Assembly (NCBI GenBank): GCA_934691625.1 | Contig: CAKUTA010000001.1 | Location: forward strand, 409,239-473,238 | From: an uncultured Bacteroidales bacterium | Lineage (GTDB): Bacteria; Bacteroidota; Bacteroidia; Bacteroidales; UBA932 | DNA length: 64,000 bases | Reading direction: 5' to 3' | Shown here: positions 26,417 to 33,618 of the stretch, piece by piece | How positions within the stretch are numbered: position 1 is the first letter of the stretch | Layout: each line of letters begins with the position of its first letter | Notes under the pieces: generated by a model | Database searches by the model: none | The model's input: the letters and a program-made list of their open reading frames with translations, nothing else | Told to the model about the DNA's origin: nothing | Made by a program: the position numbers and the translations under genes

Positions 26417-26893
26417 ATGATAGACAGGAAACTGGAAATAGACTATATAGAATACAGCAGCATTGACGAACTCGAGCCGCAGGACAGGGAACTCTGCGAA
26501 GCGGCAGAATTGGCTTTGGCGGGTTCATACGCTCCATATTCGCATTTCAATGTCGGCGCGGCGGTAAGGCTTGCCGACGGTAGCATTGTCACAGGCGCAA
26601 ATCAGGAGAATGCAGCCTATCCGTCGGGGCTTTGCGCTGAAAGGACGGCAATGTTCGCGGCACATGCGAATCATCCCGACGTGCCGATGATATCAATCGC
26701 CATAACAGGGGCGCAGAATGGTGTGCTCAACAGCGGTATAACAGCTCCATGCGGTGCGTGCCGTCAGGTGATGGCTGAATATCAGAAAGTAAGCGGCGTC
26801 AAGTGGTCGGTTCTTTTCTACGGAAAGGACAGGATCCTGAAGTTCAGCCAGGTGGAAGATATTCTGCCATTCATCTTCACGAATCTTGACTGA
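26417..26893 (+). CDS. cdd: Cytidine deaminase
   Basis: 158 residues from the ATG at 26417 (an upstream TTG lies within the promoter region). It deaminates cytidine and deoxycytidine for pyrimidine salvage, using zinc. The zinc and proton-shuttle motifs CAERTAMF (Cys, Glu) and PCGACRQV (two Cys) are intact, as is NFNVGAAV-like HFNVGAAV. This is the short tetrameric type. It is divergent from mnmA and followed directly by half of a family-2 repeat. Confidence 0.95.
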   Translation: MIDRKLEIDYIEYSSIDELEPQDRELCEAAELALAGSYAPYSHFNVGAAVRLADGSIVTGANQENAAYPSGLCAERTAMFAAHANHPDVPMISIAITGAQNGVLNSGITAPCGACRQVMAEYQKVSGVKWSVLFYGKDRILKFSQVEDILPFIFTNLD

Positions 26894-26977
26894 AAAGCTG
26901 TTTAAATTTATGTCGAAAAGTCTTTTATGGGTCATTCCGGAATAGTTTTTCAGGCTTTCCTCAGTTAGATAGCTCCT
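26893..26977. repeat. MITE-like intergenic repeat, family 2, copy E (left half only)
   Basis: AAAAGCTGTTTAAATTTATGTCG and the following ~60 bp match the left half of copy D with few differences (for example TTCCGGAATAGTTTTTCAGG is identical). The right end is missing. It begins at the last base of the cdd stop codon and would form the 3' part of the cdd transcript. Confidence 0.7.
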
Positions 26978-27014
26978 GCTTTTCAGGAAATTTGTGCCAC
27001 TTGCGGACAGAGTT

Positions 27015-27044
27015 TTGCTGATTAAACAAAAAGTAGTATATTTG
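27015..27044 (+). promoter_or_regulatory. Promoter of the SRP RNA gene
   Basis: TTG at 27015-27017 and TATATTTG at 27037-27044 with a 19-nt spacer: a full match to the Bacteroidetes promoter. It predicts a start at about 27050, exactly where the RNA's 5' pairing arm begins. Confidence 0.8.
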
Positions 27045-27047
27045 TGC

Positions 27048-27152
27048 TCGGGAAAGTCGTACACGACCAGCTCCCTCCAAACTCCCCCAGGGCCGGAAGG
27101 CAGCAAGGGTAGGAGGTCGTAGCGGTGCGATGTGCTAAGCTTTCCCTTTTTT
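27048..27152 (+). ncRNA. ffs: Signal recognition particle RNA, small bacterial type (4.5S)
   Basis: The conserved apical part is GGGCCGGAAGGCAGCAAGGG (27090-27109), the Ffh-binding internal loop and GGAA tetraloop. The flanking arms pair along the whole molecule, from GGGAAAG (27050-27056) with CTTTCCC (27140-27146) inward. A T6 run at 27147-27152 terminates transcription. The RNA works with Ffh to bring membrane proteins to the Sec machinery. About 100 nt, the usual size of the short form. Confidence 0.95.
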
Positions 27153-27212
27153 CGTATCTGCCCGTTCCGCGTTGAGCCCTGCTTAGTAGTGTGGCGCCGT
27201 CCCGACATACCT

Positions 27213-27247
27213 AAAAAATAGAGGAGACTGAAAAAACAGTCTCCTCT
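27213..27247 (-). terminator. Terminator of tRNA-Thr
   Basis: AGAGGAGACTG and CAGTCTCCTCT form a perfect 11-bp stem around A6 (27220-27247). On the minus strand it is followed by ATTTTTTAG, a proper T-tail, 5 nt after the tRNA end. Confidence 0.9.
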
Positions 27248-27252
27248 GCCTG

Positions 27253-27325
27253 AGCCACTCAAGGGGTTCGAACCCTCGACCTGCGCATTACGAATGCGCT
27301 GCTCTACCAACTGAGCTAAAGTGGC
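27253..27325 (-). tRNA. tRNA-Thr (anticodon CGT)
   Basis: 73 nt without an encoded CCA. The acceptor GCCACTT pairs with GAGTGGC. The anticodon stem GCGCA/TGCGC encloses loop TTCGTAA, giving anticodon CGT (reads ACG). The T arm is GAGGG-TTCGAAC-CCCTT and the D arm GCTC-AGTTGGTA-GAGC. A minus-strand -7 element TACATTTG (27342-27335) fits a start 3-4 nt upstream. Confidence 0.97.
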
Positions 27326-27410
27326 ATCGTCTTACAAATGTAATGCTTTTTTCTGGAAATCTGCCATCTTGCAGCGAAAAAATGCACTTCAGGAAGAAAA
27401 ATCATTGATA

Positions 27411-28511
27411 TTACTTGATTTCCTTATAATAATAGAGCCCGCAGGTGTTCCTGGTGATGGCTTCCGGATGAAATATTTTTACCAGGTCATGCAGGATGAT
27501 GTCTGGTCTGACCGCGCCGCTCTCCCAGAAATCATTGCCTCCTCCGGCATTGGTGCGTAGCGTATTGTTATATATATGGGAGATGTCCATGCTCATGAAC
27601 ACCGGATTTATGCTGTAGAGCTCCTGCCTGGAGCTGCACCATCCTGTATTCAGCCAGTAAGACGCTTCCTGCGAATATATTACTGCCTGCTCGATGGAAA
27701 TGACAGAAGATTCGCTTCTGCCAGGCTCTGCGCCGAGCAGCCGTGCTCCGGCATCATTGACGAGACGTGTCATGTAGTTGCTCCCTCCTGGAATGTACCA
27801 GGCGTCAGCGTATGGAATGTTCATCAGGACTCCAGGCCTGCCGTGAAATCTTGCAGGATCTGCCAGGCTGTCGCTTCTAAGCTTTGACTTTACGTCTTCA
27901 GCCAATGCTAGATAGCGTGACGATACCGCGGTCAGGATGGAATCAGCCGTATCCATGTGCCCTGTCAGTGCGCCGAAAATGCGTATGTACGAAGCCCTCC
28001 CGACAGGATTGTCTTCCAGATAATCATTGAGCGTCAGCACCTTGATGCCAAGCTTGCGCAGCTGCTTAGTGAAATCTGAACCTGGCACTGAATATGATAC
28101 GACGAGGTCAGGAGCCAGAGCCGCGATTTTTTCGTAGTCCGGCATTGCATCCTGCCCTACTTCAGATATCATCCCGTCGCTGATGCGCCTCCTCACATCT
28201 GGCGCAGATATGTACCTGGTTCCGGATATCCCGCAGATAACTGAATCGCATCCGAGGGCTGAAAGATATGCCACATAGCTGGACGACATGCAGACTATCC
28301 TGTCAAGGCTTCTGCCCACGGCTATGCTGTCCACGGCTGTGCCGTCTGTTCCAAGGACAAGTATCTTATATCCGCAGTCTGTTTCCGTTATTGTGAAAAG
28401 AGCTGAACTTTGTGTGTCGGCAGCCTTGTGACCGCATCCGCAGACCAGCACAAGGGTAGCGGATAATGTCAGAAGCTTGTTTGCAAAACAGCTTCCCAAT
28501 ATCTTTCTCAT
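27411..28511 (-). CDS. Periplasmic substrate-binding lipoprotein, BtuF/FepB-like
   Basis: 366 residues from the ATG at 28511. That start is favoured because a -7 element (TAAATTTG, 28537-28530) would start transcription at about 28523, on top of the earlier ATG. Lipobox LVCGC at about residue 25. The body has the helical-backbone binding-protein features: RSLDRIVCMSSSYVAYLSALG, DYEKIAALAPDLVVSYS and IRIFGALTG. The family captures iron-siderophore, haem or cobalamin for an ABC importer. No permease or ATPase gene is adjacent, so its partner must be elsewhere. The ligand is unknown. Confidence 0.85.
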   Translation of the reverse strand: MRKILGSCFANKLLTLSATLVLVCGCGHKAADTQSSALFTITETDCGYKILVLGTDGTAVDSIAVGRSLDRIVCMSSSYVAYLSALGCDSVICGISGTRYISAPDVRRRISDGMISEVGQDAMPDYEKIAALAPDLVVSYSVPGSDFTKQLRKLGIKVLTLNDYLEDNPVGRASYIRIFGALTGHMDTADSILTAVSSRYLALAEDVKSKLRSDSLADPARFHGRPGVLMNIPYADAWYIPGGSNYMTRLVNDAGARLLGAEPGRSESSVISIEQAVIYSQEASYWLNTGWCSSRQELYSINPVFMSMDISHIYNNTLRTNAGGGNDFWESGAVRPDIILHDLVKIFHPEAITRNTCGLYYYKEIK

Positions 28512-28594
28512 GTTTTCTGACATTTATGGCAAATTTAAGCACTTCCTCTGACAATATCTTCAGTATAGTTCATTATCTTTGCCATGAATAAAAC

Positions 28595-28671
28595 TTAGAA
28601 GCTGTTTTGAAATGATTATCTGAAGGTTACTTACCTCAAAACAACTTTTCAATCATTTCAAAACAGCTTTT
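28595..28671. repeat. MITE-like intergenic repeat, family 1, copy C (short form)
   Basis: TTAGAAGCTGTTTTGAAATGATT on the left faces AATCATTTCAAAACAGCTTTT on the right: an almost perfect inverted repeat with only ~35 bp between. The inner parts TCTGAAGGTTAC and ACCTCAAAACAACTTTTC match the subterminal parts of copy B. Its ends read GATT/AATC where copy B reads TATT/AATA, so a base change is paired on both sides. Confidence 0.8.
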
Positions 28672-28720
28672 GGACATCACACCAGCTAGGCGAGATAAAG
28701 ACAAGAATATACAAGCATCT

Positions 28721-29221
28721 ATGGTACAATATGATATGAAGATCCAGATGATGGACGCGGGGATGACGCTCTTTGAATCGGAGCAGAATTACGGGAATGC
28801 ACTTGGACAGGTCAAGGCCGAGCTGGAAGTCTATGGCAATGTACTTAGACCCAGCGAACTGGCAGATGCCGCGCTTCCTGAATCCACAGGTGACTGTGAC
28901 CTGTTCATGGACTGGTCCACATTCTGGAGAGTGCGGTATATATCATGCCATCTGGAGAGTGCCGGAGAAATCCAGCGAGGCGGAAAGACCATCTACCGCT
29001 ATGCGGCTACATTCAAGGAAGGAAACCGCAGCACCATGCTCAGGGGGGCAGTCATGCTTATATTCCTGCTGGCATTTGCCTGCGAGACAGTCCTTGCCCC
29101 AGGACTGCTGTACACTCTTCAGGGACTTGTCTGCTCTGGCATCACTGCATATCTGTGGATACTTCCCAGCCGCAAGGCGCAGAAGACTGTCACTGCGCTG
29201 ATGAAGAAAATCGGAAGCTAG
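28721..29221 (+). CDS. Small membrane protein of unknown function
   Basis: 166 residues from the ATG at 28721; the frame before it runs back into a repeat. Residues 1-~100 are soluble (MVQYDMKIQMMDAGMTLFESEQNYGNALG ... LFMDWSTFWRVRYISCHLES). Two hydrophobic segments at about 107-145 (LRGAVMLIFLLAFACETVLAPG and GLVCSGITAYLWIL) make it a likely inner-membrane protein with its N-terminus in the cytoplasm. No family recognised. It is convergent with the HI0933-type gene, leaving 21 nt between the stops. Repeat copy C forms its upstream flank. Confidence 0.6.
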   Translation: MVQYDMKIQMMDAGMTLFESEQNYGNALGQVKAELEVYGNVLRPSELADAALPESTGDCDLFMDWSTFWRVRYISCHLESAGEIQRGGKTIYRYAATFKEGNRSTMLRGAVMLIFLLAFACETVLAPGLLYTLQGLVCSGITAYLWILPSRKAQKTVTALMKKIGS

Positions 29222-29242
29222 ATGTGTTTTTGCGCAGCCCAC

Positions 29243-30601
29243 TTAGAGTGACAGCGCCGCAGACCTGCCGGCGAGCAGGCCCATGGAAAATGCCGCATGC
29301 AGATTATATCCGCCGGTATCCGCATCAATGTCAAGCACTTCTCCGCAGAAGTACAGTCCTGGGCACTTGCGTGATGCAAGCGTCTTCGGTATGATCTCAT
29401 CACACGACACACCGCCAGCAGTGACGACACACCGTTCATAGCCGACAAACCCTTCTATGTCAAGCTCCCAATGCCTTATGGCATTGACTATCGACATGAT
29501 CCTTACGGCCTCGTGCCCTTTAGGACCGGACACCATTTCAGGATGGCATTTTATGAATCCTGGAATCAGCTCCCAGGGAATCAGCTTGCCTAGCAGGATC
29601 TTCAGTGTCTGCCTTGCAGGCTTCCCCTTGCTGCGCGGGTCGGAAAGCACTTCTTTCCATAGAGCGCTGACCCTTAGGCTGAACTCCTCCGCCGGTACGC
29701 CTGGCTTCATGTCTATGACAAGCCTGACTTTTCCGCCGTTGACCAATGTCTTGACGGCATTCCTGCTGACGGCGAACCCCGCCGGGCCTTCGACCCCGCC
29801 GTCTGTGAAGTCAATGTCTCCATCCATCTCCTGAATCTCAGTCCCGTTTGCCTCCAGGTGTACTCCTATGTTTTTCAGGGAGTTGCCGCATAGTGCACTT
29901 CCTGTTTCAGAAAGCGGAAGAGTTCTGTCGATATGACATTTCATCTCGCCCTTGTATCCGTCAGGAACAAGCTTGTACCCTTTCGGAACCAGTGCTGTCA
30001 ATGAAGGGAAACATTGCTTTATGCTGTGTCCCAGTTCTTTTGCGATACGGTATCCGTCTCCGGTGGAGCCTGTCGTGGGGTAGGAGAGTCCGCCTGTGGC
30101 GACAATAAGCCGCGAGCATGTGCAGCATCGGTTATCTGCAGTCGTTACGGAGAATATCCGCCCGCTGCTTCCGTCATCTTCGGTAGTGATGCTGCTGACT
30201 TCAGCTCCAGTCTTTATCACGGCACCTGCCCTTGTCGCGGCATCGGCAAGCGCATCTACGACATCCATTGACTTGTGGGAAACCGGAAATGCCCTGTCTC
30301 CGCGCTCAACGGTGGACGGCATCCCATTGGCTTCGAAAAACTCTATAAGCCGTTCCGGAGTCATATTGTAGAATGCAGGACGCAGGACATTGGAATTTGC
30401 CTTGACACGCGGCGCGAAGTCATTCCAGTCTTTCACGTTGGTGAAGTTGCACCGTCCCTTACCTGTTATCATGATTTTTCTGCCAGGGCGCGGCATCTTT
30501 TCAAGGACCAGGACGGAAACCTCCTTTCCTGCAGTCCTTGCGCCATAAGCAGCCATGAGCCCGGCTGCCCCTCCGCCTATTATTATGATATCGTAGTGCA
30601 T
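29243..30601 (-). CDS. FAD-dependent oxidoreductase, HI0933/YhiN family
   Basis: 452 residues. FAD-binding flavoprotein of unknown substrate. Dinucleotide-binding motif IIIGGGAAGLMAAYGAR at residues 5-21; the family signatures GRCNFTN, VATGGLSYPTTGSTGDGY and TAGGVSCDEIIPKT are present, and the C-terminal FAD contact is LYFCGEVLDIDADTGGYNLH. It is last in an operon with dnaN: it starts 1 nt after the stop of the preceding gene. Some annotate the family as aminoacetone oxidase, which is weakly supported. Confidence 0.9.
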   Translation of the reverse strand: MHYDIIIIGGGAAGLMAAYGARTAGKEVSVLVLEKMPRPGRKIMITGKGRCNFTNVKDWNDFAPRVKANSNVLRPAFYNMTPERLIEFFEANGMPSTVERGDRAFPVSHKSMDVVDALADAATRAGAVIKTGAEVSSITTEDDGSSGRIFSVTTADNRCCTCSRLIVATGGLSYPTTGSTGDGYRIAKELGHSIKQCFPSLTALVPKGYKLVPDGYKGEMKCHIDRTLPLSETGSALCGNSLKNIGVHLEANGTEIQEMDGDIDFTDGGVEGPAGFAVSRNAVKTLVNGGKVRLVIDMKPGVPAEEFSLRVSALWKEVLSDPRSKGKPARQTLKILLGKLIPWELIPGFIKCHPEMVSGPKGHEAVRIMSIVNAIRHWELDIEGFVGYERCVVTAGGVSCDEIIPKTLASRKCPGLYFCGEVLDIDADTGGYNLHAAFSMGLLAGRSAALSL

Positions 30602-30602
30602 T

Positions 30603-31166
30603 TTATCTGATGCTGAAGCCTATTGTCCCGTTGCCGCAGAATGAGCCTGTAATGGAGGTCTCCCCGTCAGAGCTTTTCCAGAGCGGCATCCTTGGCGCAA
30701 GCTCGATCGCCACGAGGTCGCCTGTCCTTATATATATACGTGCAGTCGCCTCCACTATGGCATTCTCCAGCTTCTCGAGACCTTCAGCATTGACCCTTAA
30801 TATCTCATTCCCGTTCCTGGACAGCATGAACTCGTTCTCCGCATTGCCGAATACGCATTTCTGATATAGCGGTGCGGGCAGGAACGATGTGTGGTCAATG
30901 CAGGATGCGCATGCGAAATCCTCCTCGCCGCCGTTCATGAGATTCTCCGGGTACAGCAGCATGCCGTAGTTGGCGGAGTCGTAGTATCTGGACACAAATT
31001 TCTGCCCGACGCTTTTGCCTGGCTTGCATATCCTTGCGAACAGTACCGGGCTGAATGTCAATGCGCTTATGAAATCCTGAGGGTAAAGATCCTCATTGTC
31101 CTTCTCCCATGTGGTGTCCGGACGCACTATTATCTTCCCTGAAAATGTCTTTACGATGATATTCAT
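30603..31166 (-). CDS. Short protein resembling a fumarylacetoacetate hydrolase (FAH) domain
   Basis: 187 residues, no signal peptide. Parts resemble Bacteroidetes FAH-family proteins: KIIVRPDTTWEKDNEDLYPQDF, then CKPGKSVGQKFVSRYYDSANYGM, which lines up with the LGKxIxxxFAHRYYD region from memory. The usual metal-binding acidic residues downstream (E-x-E...D) are not obvious, so it may be a degenerate, non-catalytic member. It is the third gene of the dnaN operon, 4 nt after the exonuclease and 1 nt before the flavoprotein. Its function is unknown. Confidence 0.6.
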   Translation of the reverse strand: MNIIVKTFSGKIIVRPDTTWEKDNEDLYPQDFISALTFSPVLFARICKPGKSVGQKFVSRYYDSANYGMLLYPENLMNGGEEDFACASCIDHTSFLPAPLYQKCVFGNAENEFMLSRNGNEILRVNAEGLEKLENAIVEATARIYIRTGDLVAIELAPRMPLWKSSDGETSITGSFCGNGTIGFSIR

Positions 31167-31170
31167 CCGC

Positions 31171-32145
31171 CTAGAATAGCTTGCCCTGCTGGAACTTGCC
31201 TTTCAGCATGTCCACGGCATCGTTCAGCTCCTTGCCTTCCAGTGGCTTCTTCTTCTCTTTCTCGAACTGTTCCTTGAGCCTTGCGAACTGGCGCTTCGTG
31301 TCCATGGTGAACTCCCCGTTCATTATCCATGCGAAATAAGCCGGTTCCGCCTCGTAAACCTCCCTTGCCGTCTTGCCCTTATGCTTGCCGAAGCTGATTG
31401 TCGGCTCGTCGTTTTTTCCGAGTACGAGCCTTCCTGCATAATCCACAGTGCGTGGACGCCCGCCGACTCCGGAAAGGAACTCCACATTATTCTTCAGGAC
31501 ATTGTCATGATACTTGTCCGGCTGCTTGTACATTTCCAGCTCGCCTTTCAGCACCTCGTAGGTCGCCATAGTGTCAGCTTCTGCGGAATGTGCATTCTTG
31601 AAATCCTCCCCTCCGCAATAGAACCGGTATGCCGCTTTCAGGTTACGTGGCTCCATATAGTGATAGATGGTCTGGACATCGATCATCTGCTTGGCATGAA
31701 GGTCAATGTCTATCGCATCCAGAACTTTCTGTGCCTTCTCCTTCTTGTCCGCGGTGGTTTTCGGGTTCTCTGTCCTCGCCTTGCAATATGCCCTTACGCG
31801 CTCGATTTCCTCCGCAAGCATAGGCAGGTCAAACTTGGTCGAGTTGTAGCCTGCAAGATCGCTGTCCTTCAGCCACTCCACGACTTCGGGAGCTATCTCG
31901 ATGAATTTAGGCTCATTGGCAACATCCTCATCCTTGATCCCGTTCACCTGGCTGGCACCGGGATCGATGCTCTTCTGTTTCCCTGCCGCATAGTCCCATG
32001 GACATACCCTCCAGGTCCTGACCTCATGGTGATGGTCTGGAAATACCTTCACGAAGCTCAGCTCCACTATAGAATCGGACACGATATTCAATCCTGTGCT
32101 TTCAATGTCGAAGAACAGGAGCGGCCTTTCAAGATTCAGTTCCAT
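31171..32145 (-). CDS. 3'-5' exonuclease, DEDDh type (DnaQ/ExoX-like)
   Basis: 324 residues. The N-terminal ~200 residues are a DnaQ-fold exonuclease. Motif Exo I is FFDIESTGL (D13, E15), Exo II is AGYNSTKFDLPML, and Exo III is NAHSAEADTMATYEVL with the His of the DEDDh type. The C-terminal segment FGKHKGKTAREVYEAEPAYFAWIM is the small domain also found at the end of E. coli ExoX and in other exonucleases. It lies 2 nt downstream of dnaN, so a role beside the clamp in proofreading or repair is likely. I do not assign it as the pol III epsilon subunit. Confidence 0.88.
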   Translation of the reverse strand: MELNLERPLLFFDIESTGLNIVSDSIVELSFVKVFPDHHHEVRTWRVCPWDYAAGKQKSIDPGASQVNGIKDEDVANEPKFIEIAPEVVEWLKDSDLAGYNSTKFDLPMLAEEIERVRAYCKARTENPKTTADKKEKAQKVLDAIDIDLHAKQMIDVQTIYHYMEPRNLKAAYRFYCGGEDFKNAHSAEADTMATYEVLKGELEMYKQPDKYHDNVLKNNVEFLSGVGGRPRTVDYAGRLVLGKNDEPTISFGKHKGKTAREVYEAEPAYFAWIMNGEFTMDTKRQFARLKEQFEKEKKKPLEGKELNDAVDMLKGKFQQGKLF

Positions 32146-32147
32146 AA

Positions 32148-33269
32148 TTATTTGACCATTATAGGCATTACGATGCCGAACACTTTCTCGCTCTTGACTT
32201 CCTCTTCAGAAGGCTGGAGCAATGCCGACCTCCTCTTGTCCGCGAATTTCATCACGACTTCCTCGCATGAGAGGTTTGAAAGCATCTCGATTATATGCGT
32301 TGACTTGAAGCCGATTGACAGCTCGCATCCGTCATACTGGCATGCGATTTTCTCGTGAGCCGCGATTTCAAAGCCGAGATCCTGTGCTGAAATCTCCAGT
32401 GAACCTGGAGCCAGGTCGAACTTGATATGGTTTGAACCCTTCGGAGAGCATACGGCGATTCTCCTTACAGTGTTGAGAAGCTGCATACGGTTGATCCTCA
32501 ATATGTTTGAGTTGTTCTGAGGGATGATTGTGCGGTATTTCGGATAGTTTCCCACCACCAGGCAGCAGATTATCGTGGTGCTGTCGAACTTGAATACGGC
32601 AGTCTTTGAATCGAAAGTTATGCTGACGTTCTCTGTCTCCTTGCCGATGACTGACTTGATGACAGCCGCATGCCTCTTGTTCAGGATGAATGAGCATGGC
32701 GCCGAAGCCTTGACGTCATCTGCGGTGTAGCATGTGAGCTTCTGCAGGTCTGATGCCACTAGTGTTGTAGCGTCCGGGGCAATGTCGAAGAATATACTGT
32801 TCATGACAGGACGGCTATCCTCGTCAGAAGATGCATAGATTGTCTTGCCGATTCCATCTACCAAGCTCATTGCCGGGAACTCGATTGTGGATGCGTCATC
32901 ACCTGTGGTCTGGCTCTCGGGATAGTCGTCAGGGTTGAAGTATGGCAATGTGGATGCACCGCTTGCCCAGGCGCATTCGAACTGGTTGTCGCTTATTGTG
33001 CTGATAGTCACAGGCTGGTCCGGAAGCTCCTTCAGCAGGTCATTGAGCTGCCTTGCCGGTACTGCGATTCTTCCTTCCTCTTCAGGTGTATCGACCTCGA
33101 TGGTTGTCTTCATCGTGATTTCCTTGTCAGAGGCTGTCACCTCAAGCCGGTTTCCGCTCAATACGAACAGATAATCTTCCAGAATGGCCTCTGTCGTCTT
33201 GGCAGGGATGGCCTTGGATACGGTCATGAGACCTTTAAGCAGCTCTGAACTGGATATGACAAGTTTCAT
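32148..33269 (-). CDS. dnaN: DNA polymerase III sliding clamp (beta subunit)
   Basis: 373 residues. Ring-shaped clamp that tethers the replicative polymerase. Three-domain beta-clamp fold with typical tracts: MKLVISSSELLKGLMTVSKAIP, VPARQLNDLLKELPDQPVTI, LVASDLQKLTCYTADDV, and the C-terminal end KVFGIVMPIMVK (ending in the VMPxx clamp tail). It is the first gene of a four-gene operon (exonuclease, FAH-like, HI0933-type). dnaA is not nearby, so this is not the classical oriC dnaA-dnaN arrangement. Confidence 0.97.
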   Translation of the reverse strand: MKLVISSSELLKGLMTVSKAIPAKTTEAILEDYLFVLSGNRLEVTASDKEITMKTTIEVDTPEEEGRIAVPARQLNDLLKELPDQPVTISTISDNQFECAWASGASTLPYFNPDDYPESQTTGDDASTIEFPAMSLVDGIGKTIYASSDEDSRPVMNSIFFDIAPDATTLVASDLQKLTCYTADDVKASAPCSFILNKRHAAVIKSVIGKETENVSITFDSKTAVFKFDSTTIICCLVVGNYPKYRTIIPQNNSNILRINRMQLLNTVRRIAVCSPKGSNHIKFDLAPGSLEISAQDLGFEIAAHEKIACQYDGCELSIGFKSTHIIEMLSNLSCEEVVMKFADKRRSALLQPSEEEVKSEKVFGIVMPIMVK

Positions 33270-33305
33270 ATATCTTTACTTTTATAATTTATGCTGATGC
33301 ACTTC

Positions 33306-33472
33306 TTAGGAGCTGTTTTGAAATTATTGTCTGAAGGTTTGAGAGGAAAAACCTTCATATTCGACCGAGGATTCAGGGAAGATAGCGGTGTCTATCTGAC
33401 CTGGGAATTCGGAATGAAGATGAAGAAATTTTACCTCAAACAACTTTTCAATAATTTCAAAACAGCTTCTTA
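33306..33472. repeat. MITE-like intergenic repeat, family 1, copy B (longest)
   Basis: TTAGGAGCTGTTTTGAAATTATT on the left, AATAATTTCAAAACAGCTTCTTA on the right; inner stretches TCTGAAGGTTT ... ACCTCAAACAACTTTTC add more pairing. The middle shares TTCGACCGAGG and GGGAAGATAGCGGTG with copy A. A short frame (LKLLSEGL...FKTASY) is open across copies A and B but differs by many amino-acid changes. It lies between dnaN and the htrA leader. Confidence 0.85.
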
Positions 33473-33618
33473 CAAAGGTATATAAAAATCCTGAATTGTG
33501 GCATATATTTTGATTTTTCCTCCACCGGTCCTGTGGGGCCGTGTCACATGGAGGGAAAGTGCTGGGCTTTGTCCTGCCATGTGCGGTGAAACTGGAAAAA
33601 ATATAAAATTTTAATAGT
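33473..33618 (+). promoter_or_regulatory. htrA leader region with possible alternative hairpins
   Basis: TATATTTTG (33504-33512) resembles the -7 element with one extra base. Downstream, CACATGG (33545-33551) can pair with CCATGTG (33577-33583). The adjoining TGGAGGGAAA (33549-33558) could instead pair with TTTTTCCTCCA (33514-33524). The two stems exclude each other. If transcription starts near 33518, part of the second option is lost. No known riboswitch is recognised. Confidence 0.35.

Noticed and set aside
26693-27310. Minus-strand frame over cdd, the SRP RNA and the tRNA
   Set aside because: It runs antisense to cdd and the SRP RNA and through the tRNA gene itself; no protein features.
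32148-33269. Replication origin next to dnaN
   Set aside because: No dnaA gene, no cluster of DnaA boxes seen, and no gene-strand switch pattern expected at oriC.
33291-33485. 64-codon frame upstream of htrA as a small gene
   Set aside because: It coincides with repeat copy B and begins in its flank; treated as repeat-derived, see the separate finding on the shared frame.
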